This document shows, piece after piece, positions 22,939 through 32,021 of a stretch of 64,000 bases of DNA. The first letter of the stretch is position 1. Every line of letters begins with the position of its first letter. Source of the stretch: Aedes albopictus (Eukaryota > Arthropoda > Insecta > Diptera > Culicidae). Under the pieces are notes generated by a model, which saw only the letters and a list, made by a program, of their open reading frames with translations, had not been told where the DNA came from and made no database searches. Where the stretch lies: the NCBI RefSeq assembly GCF_035046485.1, contig NC_085137.1, positions 314,599,164-314,663,163 on the forward strand, in the 5' to 3' direction. Made by a program: the position numbers and the translations under genes.

Positions 22939-23511
22939 TACCCAAACTAGGTAAGATTAAACTCTTCGCAACAGCAGCACAACAAAGAACAGCAACAATA
23001 AAACCAAATCGGTATCGATTGGAAAACGCCAAAGGCGAGGATACACAGAAAACACTGTGTAAATCGCATAATGCGAAACCATATAGGTGAAAATTTAAAC
23101 TAATTAACAACATCTTCATAATCCCGCCCTTATTTAGCCTCAAGTGAGACTAAAGAAGGGCAGCTGATTGTCTCGGAGAAACACAAGGTCCACTGCACCA
23201 TTGCTCCGGTTAGCGCAGTAAGGGCTACATACTGTGGAGGGCACCCTGGTACTCCACAGGCTCCGTTAGCGGTTAGGTTTTTATTAGACCCCCCTAGCCA
23301 TTCATTCCTAGGCACGGTAAGCATAAAGCCGCATCACACCATGAATTAGGGGTCACCTGTTGGTGGATTCTTACCACCGGAACAGGCGGTCCGTAGTGTT
23401 ATTCTTAGCCAATTGAGACAATCGCTACCGACACTACACAGCTATCTAGGCTGATCGAGAAAAGAAGTTGATATTGATGATCAACTTCATACGGACTCGA
23501 ACAGCCGTCAA
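22939..23511 (-). promoter_or_regulatory. 5' leader of the Lian-like element, with a hairpin at 23232-23259
   Basis: The leader carries no ORF1. It contains a 28-nt hairpin with stem CTGTGGAG/CTCCACAG, also found in the leaders of the elements at 31682 and 59443. Conserved sequence around it includes AACGGAGC on its 5' side and GCCCTTACTGCG on its 3' side. A short frame (72 codons, 23143-22925) overlaps the start of the main frame by 14 nt and could permit reinitiation. An internal promoter would be expected in such a leader, but I cannot identify it. Confidence 0.6.
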
Positions 23512-23596
23512 ATTAAATTACGTTTGTAAAAGTTTACTGTTTTGTGTGAATTAGTACAACATTTTTGCAGATATATTACCATGTTGTATGATGCCA
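23512..23596. repeat. 85-bp target-site duplication, copy at retrotransposon 5' end
   Basis: Identical to 18952-19036. It continues directly into the rest of the foldback element (AGTGAACCATGAG), which marks the insertion point precisely. Confidence 0.9.
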
Positions 23597-24354
23597 AGTG
23601 AACCATGAGAAGTATAAATGCAGTCTAGTCACAGGTTTAGTTATTTTTATGCTTCAAACAAATTGCAAAACACAAAAATGTCATGGTTCACTTGGCATCA
23701 TACAACATGGTAATATATCTGCAAAAGTGTTGTACTAATTCACACAAAACAGTAAGCTTTGAACGCTTTTAAAAACAAAAATCATCAAATATCATGTCGG
23801 TGAAAAAAATTACATGAAAGCTTATGTATTTTTTAGGTGATCGCCGATGAAAAAACTTGCCCGAACTTGCCCGACTGCAAGAACGTCCTATATACATTTT
23901 GCGTGATTTTCAGGAACTTTCTCTAAAAAAATCAATGCATATTTTGTTTTTTTCCAACTAATTTCTTTGATATATGTTTTATTTTAGTATTTTTCATTAT
24001 TATAACTCGAAAACGGACATTAAATTTGTTTACAAACGTAATTTAATGAAAAAACTCGATTTTAGGTAGGTATTTTATAAAACGACTAATATCTCAAGAA
24101 CAGTAGGCTTTGGAAATTTGATGTCTTCGGCATAAATAGCCGAACAACGTTGCCGAAGACACCATACCGCTAAATGAAAGATGGCCAAAATGACTTATAG
24201 GACTTTTATGCGAATAACGTAAGAAAAATATGCTACCGTTCAAAATATCGACCTTGTTCATAGAAATATTTTCTCTGAAGACACCAAATGTGAATCTCGA
24301 CATCTCGACGAGCTAGAGGTTTTTTCCGTGTATTTTCAATCCTGCCCCAGTGTG

Positions 24355-24749
24355 CGTCGTCGTCTATTTGACTGTGCTCATCTTCGTACGGGACGGTTTA
24401 GTGTGTTTTTGGAGGCAAAGTTTTTTCATTCGGATCGGCCGCGTCGTCGTCGTCAATTTGAATGTGCACATCATCAGACACTTCGAAGGATGTTTATTGG
24501 AGAGCTCGTTCCATTTTATCATAATAATTAATGCTAAAGGAAGTATAAAACTCTGCTCTGGTTTTTGTGTATTTATCTAACAAATATTGAAAAGTTCGTC
24601 ACGTCATTTGTCGGCGATAGTCCCCAATGTACATTTAGTTGATAATAAATATTTTTCTTTCATTTTTTGCATGTACACAAAAATTTGAGTGGTTCGTCAT
24701 CTTCGGCGTCGACATTAGTAATATTTTAGTCAAAACGAATAAATGTTTT
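24355..24749. other. Stretch without a recognised gene
   Basis: Flanks the foldback element. Two related phrases (CGTCGTCGTCTATTTGACTG near 24355, CGTCGTCGTCGTCAATTTGA near 24442) suggest an old duplication of roughly 90 bp. No coding motif. Confidence 0.45.
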
Positions 24750-24771
24750 GACTCAAATAAAAATTTCATGA

Positions 24772-26072
24772 TGAAGTTTTTTTCGAGCTCCTGTACTTTG
24801 GTTTCGCGTAGTGGATAATGATTTGGAGGGTGCTTCGCCACCCGGGTTGTTCACAAAATAGAAACAAAATTCCGTCGGGTGTTTGTTCCGAAACCAGTTG
24901 TTGCAACGTTCGGTACCGTGTACCCTTCCTGTGTGTGCGAAACCGCTCGACCTTCCTGTATAATGGTGTCGCGTTAAAAAGTGAAGAATAAAATTGCCCA
25001 ATAAACACGCTGCGTTGTCGAAACGTCCTAGCTGGGTAGTGAAAATTAAATGAACAGTGAATGCTTTTGGGTGTTAGGTACAACAGCCAGATAGTCCACA
25101 TGTCACAAAGGCTATTCTGCAGTTTTTGATTTTCCCGATGAGGAGTGGCAATAACGTGGAAAGTGTTTTCGTAGTCTGTGTTTGTGTTCTTGAGTTCCGA
25201 CGCTCTTCAGGGCAGTTTGTGGCAATGCGGCAAATTTTTGGTAATATGTTGGAATTCGTGCCCATGGAATGGCCGGTTCCGATAATGAAATTTGGTGTAG
25301 TTAGTGGCACTATCATCCTAAATTATTGCAGCATTGCTTGCCTGTAAATGTCAAAATTTGAAATCAAATAAGTGCCTACTGTGATGCGGAGAAGAAAATG
25401 GCAACAGGCAACTTGTAAAGTGGAATGTGCGTGTGGGAAGTGTTAAAAATTAAGCATTTTAAATGAAACGAAATTAAAAGCCCACCACAAAACAAAAAAA
25501 AAAACAACAAGGTGCAAGAAGATGGTGCTGCGATAAGGATGATTTTCCGTGAATATTGGGTTTGCGGTTTCCTGACAAATTGGTGAGATCGTTTCAAGCT
25601 ACGTTTTCTTCTCTTTCTTATTTCTAGCGACAACGTTTATGAACCATTCCTATTAACAACAACCACTCATACTCCTAGAGAACCATATTTTGTTTCATTT
25701 CAGAGAGCGAGTAAAGGCGCTTAAGCCTAGGCACAAGGGCCAGGACACAGACCAAATACCTGTGTTCCATCCCAGGAATCCAAGGACCAAGGGGCGACAT
25801 TAACCTTCTTAGCTACGTCGCCCCCACCGATTTTTCACTTTATGCTATATAAAACTGAGCGGTTGGTACGAGATGTCCCCACTCAATAGTTTCATTACAA
25901 AATTCAAAACGCTGCACAGTAGGCCTGGCCGCTTTAATGCTTGTAATACATTACCGATGTGCTGCAAACATTAATAATGACAAGAAAAATGATAGAAATA
26001 GTCGATTCTATCATTTTCCAGGATTCTTTCAATGAATGGCTGTGTATGTGTAGACTAGACTAGACTAGACTA
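24772..26072 (+). mobile_element. Retroposon D, copy 1, with (TAGAC)n tail
   Basis: A TSD of about 20 bp (24752-24771, repeated at 26075-26094, TCAAATAAAAATTTCATGA plus neighbours) brackets this 1.3-kb segment. The 3' end is five TAGAC repeats (26050-26074), a microsatellite tail typical of some LINEs and SINEs. The last 386 bp (from about 25687) are homologous to the last 463 bp of copy 2 at 30956-31418. The first 900 bp are not obviously homologous. The shared module starts around TTTCATTTCAGAGAGCGAG, which reads like a splice acceptor, and encodes a peptide fragment similar to that in copy 2. No reverse transcriptase. The family was not recognised. Confidence 0.75.
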
Positions 26073-26094
26073 GACTCAAATAAAAATTTCATGA

Positions 26095-26445
26095 ATCACA
26101 TCACTTACCAAAGTGAATCCAAATCATGTGATCCCCCCCTCCCCACTAACATAAACTCCTTCCCGTGAGAGTCGTGGAGAAGATGAGGTGATCTCGGTTT
26201 AGCGTACGTAGCAACGTACGTCACACTAACATTCCTTCCCTTCCTCGATGACCGTAAGGACGTGGCCGGCACCGTTTTGACTAATAAAGTTTGGAATTCT
26301 CGAACTGTGCACATTAAGAGCGGTAGCTACTCCCAAGCTCCGTTTGCTGGTTCCTTGTGCAATTTCGATTGTTCTGGTCAATCACGGAGTAGCAACTACG
26401 AATTGTAAGGTCATCTATGCTCATGCTCATGCTCATTAAGTTTTC
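26095..26445 (-). repeat. Possible retroposon fragment with GCTCAT tail
   Basis: The plus strand ends in three TGCTCA units (26419-26437). Read on the minus strand the segment begins with that repeat, followed by GCTACTCCGTGATTGACC, a phrase I associate with dispersed mosquito repeats, though I cannot name the family. No TSD was seen and the boundaries are uncertain. Confidence 0.35.
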
Positions 26446-27398
26446 TTAAAAGTGATTTGATCCACTCTTATTCAGCAAAAATGTTTTTTGGTCCGCTGTC
26501 TCAACCAGAGCATTAAAAAAAAGAAGACATTTTAAGAATCCTTTGGAAAAAAAATTGAAAATAAAGAAAATTATTAAAGTAAACACTCCCTTAGTGGTAC
26601 TAGTACCAATAGTGGTGATAGTGGAAATTTAACACTATTTCGACCAAAAAGCTCCCAAATAGCATTTTGGAACTGACTGCGGTTGAATTCGTCCATGAAT
26701 TTAACCCGGTAGTTTGAGTGTTTGTCTATAAATATACACATCATCATACAACTACTCTTTTAATTTTTCTATCAGTCTCACACAGTGGAAAACATGTCAG
26801 ACGAACCGGCAGAGATCATTCACTCGGTGTCCGTGTCATATTTCAAAATAAACCAAATTCAAAGGGAAAACCTCATCAACAAACATTCGGCTGTGAAACG
26901 CGTCCAAATTCGACCGTCCATGTTCTGTAACAGTTTTTCTCCCGAGCCAATATGTGGGCGCGTCTGGATGTTGCCAACATCAGTCGACGTGAAATGTGAA
27001 TCACCATCCTCGACTCAGGCAGGGGTAGCACCATTCGACACACCGAGACCGACACAAAACTGATTGGCGGTCTGCGACAGTCGAAATACAGGAAGCTGCA
27101 AGCCATCATTCGCGCACATTCCTGACTAACATTTCCATCGCATTTGAACATCCGTTGTGCAGCAGCAGGTCATCGTCGAGAGCGAATTTTATGAATGAAA
27201 CTAAAACTTTATTTTCGTCATCTGGTTCCTGCGTGGGGGTTTAAACTTTGGCACAGTTTTCACTCGATGAAATGGCACATTCTTCAAATCTTTACGTCAG
27301 TCTGTGAAATACATCCATACAATACACATTACTTTCAGCTACAAAAGCATTGTTTACAAAATTATATGATATGCAAAATTTAAACAGGAGTTGTTACA
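26446..27398. other. Stretch without a recognised gene
   Basis: A 92-codon frame at 26785-27063 (from its second Met: MSDEPAEIIHSVSVSYF) follows TATAAATA at 26728 and a TCAGTC initiator-like hexamer at about 26773. The spacing of about 45 bp is wider than the usual 30, and the peptide matches nothing I know. A gene here is possible but not supported. Confidence 0.35.
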
Positions 27399-27615
27399 TA
27401 GGTCCTTGTACCATTTTGGCAGGTGTACCTATTTTAGGCACTTGCTGCTATAACTAAGCCAATTTCAAACCGATTGATTTGACTTTTTGTATAGGGTTAG
27501 GTACGTGCAGCATCTAACTCTATACAAAAATTCAAATCAATCGGTTTGAAATTGACTTAGTTATAGCGACAAGTGCCAAAAATAGGTACATCTGCCCAAA
27601 TGGTACAAGACCCTA
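27399..27615. mobile_element. TA-flanked palindromic MITE, TAGGTCCTTGTACC ends
   Basis: The left end TAGGTCCTTGTACCATTTTG (27399) matches the reverse complement of the right end, TAGGGTCTTGTACCATTTGG (27615). The arms pair through AACTAAGCCAATTTCAAACC to a centre near 27503. It is 217 bp with TA at each end. Its inner arm resembles that of the MITE at 46033. Confidence 0.78.
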
Positions 27616-29199
27616 CATACCGTGTTCCATGCTGCAGCATTGTCGCCCTCGTTACAAACTGTAGCTTCAATCCGTACCGAGGTGACCGTCGCGTCGGTAC
27701 CGTATACTGCTAATGACGAAAAATTTTTGCGCAGTATAATCATAGCCATCAAAAGTTCGTGGTCAACGCGTCTTGCTGTACATTACACTTTTCCAATGTT
27801 ACACAAACCATTTTCATTTTTTTTCGAGCAATTTAGTTCAGCGCTCTTCTTCTTGTGAGGTAGTTGGATGCAAAAGTGCAGAAGCACTCCCTGCTAGATC
27901 CCCTTCAATTAGCATAATCTCGCCCGACGGGTGGCGGTAAAAGTACTCGCCCACCGTCGTCGTGGGCCATAATTATCACTCTCAAATCCCTATAGAATTC
28001 AATTTCCATGGCCAGCAGAAGCATCATGGAATTTTATTACCATTCTACAATTGCTTCCACTCGGGACGCATGCTTGATGAAAATAAATTTCCATCCATTA
28101 ATTTCCTTTACTGTTCGGAATTAATATGTAGCTGCTGAATTGGCCCTAGCGGTGCGGTGGGTGAGTGAGTTAAATTTTCGAAATCCCTAGGAAATTAATA
28201 TAAATTTCCACTTCAGCATTTCGGCAGCGTGGCGGTTGTCTAGGTCCAGCTACTGCAGTCGATCGAGGGCGGCGACTTGTTGCATGTGGCGAATCTAATT
28301 TTATTCTCAACAGATTCTCCAACTAAACCAAAGTAAATTAAACTATTCCCGTTTGGCTACTGGGAGTCTATGTGCAATCGCCGCCGCGCCGCTTCGGTAT
28401 TTCGTGGGTGCGGTAAAATTTATCAAATTAATAACTGCTTTATTAGCACAGATCTGGAATCGTTACCAGGGGTTAGTTTCTAGTTGGTCTGCATAGTGAA
28501 TGATGAGCTGAGCCAAGTGTTTCGTCAGTTTGTGCTTAATATGTTGTAGGCCAAGTTTTTGTTGCAATATATTGCAGAATACCAGACAGATGGTGGTCTA
28601 GTAGTTTTTCTATAGACACTGGAGTTGAGTAAAACTAACACAAGTTGCTCGTAAGCAACCATTACATGTGGTGTTGTTTTCGCTCGTTGAGGTAGCACCA
28701 GTCAGTGGTGTTATTTGTGTTCAATGTATTAAAACAAAATCCTAAAATAACAAACGTACAATTGTCAAATCATTCAGAATATAAAAACCTATAGTTACTT
28801 ATGTAAATGTTTCAATTTTATCTCACTTTCATTATAACACAAAGAAAACACAAGAATAAATGCTTAGAAACTTCAAAACTTTTTGTAATGGAACTTTGAA
28901 ACTCCTTTTAAGCAGATTTAATTCACAGCTAGTATTTTTTTTTCGCGAGGGAACTACATGCAGTAGGCGCAGTTAACCCATATCCACCCAGTGTTCTATT
29001 TATAGGACAGTATTTTCGACGTAAATATCTTGTGAATTATACAACATTTCAGCATACTGTCTTCGGAGAAGTTGATCAGAACATACTTCATACATGGTAA
29101 ACAAATAATTGCAGCATTGGCTCACTAAATGGCACAAACGTTGCTGCAAATATCTTAGCTTAACAGAAAGATACAATTTTGATATTTTCTGTAAATACA
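27616..29199. other. Apparently single-copy stretch, no gene found
   Basis: This is the longest stretch lacking TE signatures. From about 27900 to 28480 the base composition is more balanced, and homeodomain-like ATTA sites cluster (CATAATTATCAC, TTCAATTAGC, AATTAATA, AAATTAATAACTG). Open frames are short and motif-free. It may be intron or intergenic regulatory DNA of a neighbouring gene. Confidence 0.45.
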
Positions 29200-29668
29200 T
29201 ACAGGGGATACTCAAAATAACTTGGACAGGTACAATATTCACTTTTCAAAAAATGTTCAACTAGCTGTAACTTTTTGAAAAGGGCATCAAATATTCTCAA
29301 ATTTTTACTGTAAGTTCATCATCTAGTTGTGTATCAGTGGTCCAAATTTGGAAAAGATCGAATTGAATCAAATGTTTTTCAAAGTTCATTATATTAGTCA
29401 TAAATAATCAATATTTCATTGCATTTGGTTCATTGAATCCGGAGATATAACAGCTCAAAGTTGACCATCGGATAATTATATCCTTTTCTAGAATCTTTCT
29501 TCGTGTAGAATAGCCCGATCTTTTTCAAATTTGGACCACTGATACACAACTAGTTGATGAACTTACAGTAAGAATATTTGATGCCCTTTTCGAAAAGTTA
29601 CAGTTAGTTGAACATTTTATGAAAAGTGGAAATTTTACCTGTCCCAGTTATTTTGAGTATCCCTTGTA
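29200..29668. mobile_element. TA-flanked palindromic MITE, TACAGGGGATACTC ends
   Basis: TACAGGGGATACTCAAAATA (29200) matches the reverse complement of the right end, TACAAGGGATACTCAAAATA (29668), followed by ACTTGGACAGGT or ACTGGGACAGGT. The arms extend about 200 bp. TA at both ends and the TACAGGGG start suggest Tc1/mariner-type mobilisation, like the unrelated-bodied element at 4482. Confidence 0.82.
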
Positions 29669-29736
29669 TGTGTATCTATCCGGCCAAACTTAGTCCGGTA
29701 CCCGAGCAGGAGAAAATAGCTATGCCATACCAAATT

Positions 29737-29945
29737 CAGGGTATGAAAAATCCCATACCTACAACCTGAATAAGGAATAGAAGAGCCCTGCATAAGAGGT
29801 AAAATACCTAGAATAATAATCGATGGAGTTTTCCACGAAAATAACTGAAGAATACCAAACTCAGGCATGGAAAACTAAATGTCTACAACCTGAATGAGGT
29901 ATTAGGAAGCTCTGCATAAGAGGTAAAATACCTAAAAAATATAAT
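29737..29945 (+). repeat. Two tandem copies of a roughly 124-bp unit
   Basis: CTACAACCTGAATAAGGAAT with GCATAAGAGGTAAAATACCT (from about 29758) is repeated as CTACAACCTGAATGAGGTAT with the same second phrase (from about 29882). Function unknown. Confidence 0.6.
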
Positions 29946-29959
29946 ATCTGGGGTGTATT

Positions 29960-30217
29960 CCCAAAATTATTACAGGTTGTGTTATTTTGTTACAATGTTT
30001 ATTGTAACACGTTTGTTATAAAACATGTACCGTTAGTGATTAAAATAACAAAAAATCTAACAAAACTCGTTCAAATTGGAACAAAAATATAACAAGTTGA
30101 GATATAATCATAACAATAAAATACCAAATTTTGTAAGACTAAACTTGCGAAATCATAACAAAAATATAACAAGTTCTGTTATATATTTATGAACAAATTT
30201 GTTACAAGTTTTGTTAC
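29960..30217. repeat. AT-rich AACAAAATATAACA repeat
   Basis: This stretch repeats phrases such as TTATTTTGTTACAATG, AAATAACAAAAAATCTAACA and AAAATATAACAAGTT. The same vocabulary occurs at 13065-13280 and 17750-18010, so these are probably fragments of one AT-rich element. Retroposon D copy 2 is inserted at its right side and the repeat resumes at 31443. Confidence 0.5.
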
Positions 30218-30241
30218 AAATCTCTTGGAGTGATCAAAATA

Positions 30242-31418
30242 GAGATCGAAGTGTGCTGTGCCAGGAAGCGGACGCGGTTTTTTCTCGATCCGTCAATTTT
30301 GTGCCTTTTTGTGATTAAGTTTAACTCACAAAACTCACAAAATACTCGAAAACGTTTTGAAGTTTTAGTGTCTACAGTTGCTAATTCCGGAAGAAATTTT
30401 GGTCCTGGATAAAGTGTAAGCGTGCGGCAACATTAATCATCATGTGACCGGATCCCCCTATCGAGTGATTGTGAGCCAGGAGAAGACCACAAAGAGTCCC
30501 CCACCGCTACACCATATTCAAACTGCGGCTGCGATGACGAGTCGGGTTACAGAACGGTAATCCCCGCCGAACGGCTGTCATGTGGTCCAATGGAACCTGG
30601 AGTCTGCTGTCCAGCGAGTTGTAGTTGTAGTGAAGAAATCTACGACGGAAACCAGCACTTGGGTGGCATAGGTCGTCATTAAGGTTTGATCTTTCCTTTT
30701 TATACTAGAAATAATACTTTTCTATGAGTACGCACACAATCCAAACCAAAACTGGAACAGTATCTAGAATCCATCTGAATATAATCCAGTTTTTGATATT
30801 TTCAAGTGATTTCAGTTTCTGAGTACTCAAAGTTGACCTCATAACTTCATCCAGAATGGGGGGAGATCTATCTAATTTATTTTGTTTATTTTTTCATATA
30901 CTTATTGGATATTTGAAAAATGTAAGGGTTGTATGAGGGGGGATCTGTAATGCTATTTTGTTTTCGTTTCAGAGAGCGAGTAATGGCGCTTAAGCCTAGG
31001 CTTTCGAGCCCGGACACAGATCAAATACTAGTGTTCCATCCCAGGAGTAGGCATACCAATGGAGTGCGTATTAACCTTCTTAGCTTCACCACTCCCAACG
31101 ATCTTGTACCTAATCCTCATTCCCCTGATAACGAAACGGTTGGTACGGTTGTCCCCGTTTCATCAATCCTCCAATTCGAAAACCTGTGTCAACCATGTTA
31201 TTCATACGTGGGTAATCTGATTGCCACATTTTTTTGAGTTATCTTTGAAACCATTAGTCTGCACAGTGGGCCTGGCCGTTTTAATATTTGTATCACATTA
31301 TACCTGATATGCTGCAAATATTAATGATGACAAGAAAATACCAGAAGTAATTTCGGTATTTTCAGGATGCTTTTCAATACTGGCTGTGCAAGCACTAGAT
31401 TAGATTAGATTAGATTAG
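30242..31418 (+). mobile_element. Retroposon D, copy 2, with (TTAGA)n tail
   Basis: A 24-bp TSD (30218-30241 and 31419-31442, AAATCTCTTGGAGTG plus neighbours) brackets this 1.18-kb element. The tail is (TTAGA)n (about 31397-31418). The 3' module from about 30956 contains an open frame with ERVMALKPR and DTDQILVFHPR, matching ERVKALKPR and DTDQIPVFHPR in copy 1, then INLLSFTTPND against INLLSYVAPTD. The 5' portion differs from that of copy 1. No enzyme is encoded, so another LINE would have to mobilise it. Confidence 0.78.
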
Positions 31419-31442
31419 AAATCTCTTGGAGTGATCAAAATA

Positions 31443-31668
31443 ACAAAAAATATGGGGTATGGGGGATGTGGGGGGGGGGCGCTGGTGTTTAACACAAGAC
31501 CAAATCCCCCCACCCCTTGTGCACGGGTTATTTCCAATACCTGAGTAACTGAGTGTTTTGGTATGACACCTGGTTTTTGGTATCCTACAGTTTTGTGTCA
31601 GTTATTCCTCCCTTCTCGGGTAAGTTATGCGAACAGGTGGCACTATGCGTAAAACTATTACTGTTACT
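31443..31668. other. Short AT/G-mixed stretch, no gene
   Basis: Remnant of the AT-rich repeat followed by a G-run (about 31471-31480) and unassigned sequence. It ends at the 13-bp TSD of the next retrotransposon. Confidence 0.4.
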
Positions 31669-31681
31669 AATACCTCGACAT
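31669..31681. repeat. 13-bp TSD of LOA-type element, 5' copy
   Basis: AATACCTCGACAT, repeated at 40694-40706 after the element's A-rich end. Confidence 0.85.
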
Positions 31682-31916
31682 AACTCCGCCAAGGATGATT
31701 CTTTTATTCTGGAGATACACTTGTGTATGTTCAGAATTAACAAGAATCATTGTTGCCGGTTCCAAGCCCGGGTAAAGGAGGAGGATATATGTGGTGATGA
31801 CCGTAGCCACACGAATACCTAATACGGTCTAACCCCGAATCTACGGTGTAATGCGACCCGTGCCTATGGATGCATGGCTGGGGGGGTGAAAACAAATACT
31901 CAGTCGCGAACGGAGC

Positions 31917-31944
31917 CTGTGGGGTACCAGGGAGAACCCCACAG
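31917..31944 (+). promoter_or_regulatory. Conserved 5' leader hairpin
   Basis: The stem CTGTGGGG/CCCCACAG closes a 12-nt loop beginning TACCAGGG. The Lian-like copies have CTGTGGAG/CTCCACAG at the same place (23232-23259 minus strand, 59695-59722 plus strand), so a G-C pair here is an A-T pair there. The hairpin is preceded by AACGGAGC in all three. It probably matters in the RNA (translation, packaging or template recognition); which one cannot be told. Confidence 0.65.
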
Positions 31945-32021
31945 TATTCATCCCTTGCTGCGTTAATGCAGGGCTCTGGCGCAGTCGACCTTTACTTCCC
32001 GTGCGACTCGTGGGAACAACA

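Larger units (their letters stand above)
19037..23511 (-). mobile_element. Lian-like LOA-clade non-LTR retrotransposon, about 4.5 kb
   Basis: The element runs on the minus strand from 23511 (5', starting GACGGCTGTTCGAG) to 19037 (3'). It has a 573-bp 5' leader, one 1214-codon open frame with endonuclease, reverse transcriptase and RNase H, and a 257-bp 3' UTR ending in the short tandem GATACCTGATACC rather than poly(A). The single ORF and lack of poly(A) fit what I recall of the Aedes Lian group in the LOA clade. Identical 85-bp direct repeats flank it. Apart from the start codon, I see no disabling mutation. A deleted copy lies at 59443-61262 and a 3' scrap at 45949-46011. Confidence 0.9.
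18655..24354. mobile_element. Foldback element copy 1 (left tip lost), hosting a retrotransposon
   Basis: The left arm starts ACACGGAAAAAACCTGTAGC. The right arm ends, in reverse orientation, with the same series followed by ATTTTCAATCCTGCCCCAGTGTG (to 24354). The arms are complementary over several hundred bases, sharing TCTCGACATCTCGACGAGC and AAAATCGAGTTTTTTCATTA. Copy 2 at 55437-57064 is complete and shows that about 22 bp of the left tip is missing here and that the left arm has an internal deletion near 18967. The Lian-like retrotransposon at 19037-23511 sits inside. No transposase is encoded. Confidence 0.82.

Noticed and set aside
26785..27063. 92-codon frame after a TATA-like box
   Set aside because: TATA to initiator spacing is too wide, the peptide has no recognisable motif, and no intron or second exon could be proposed.
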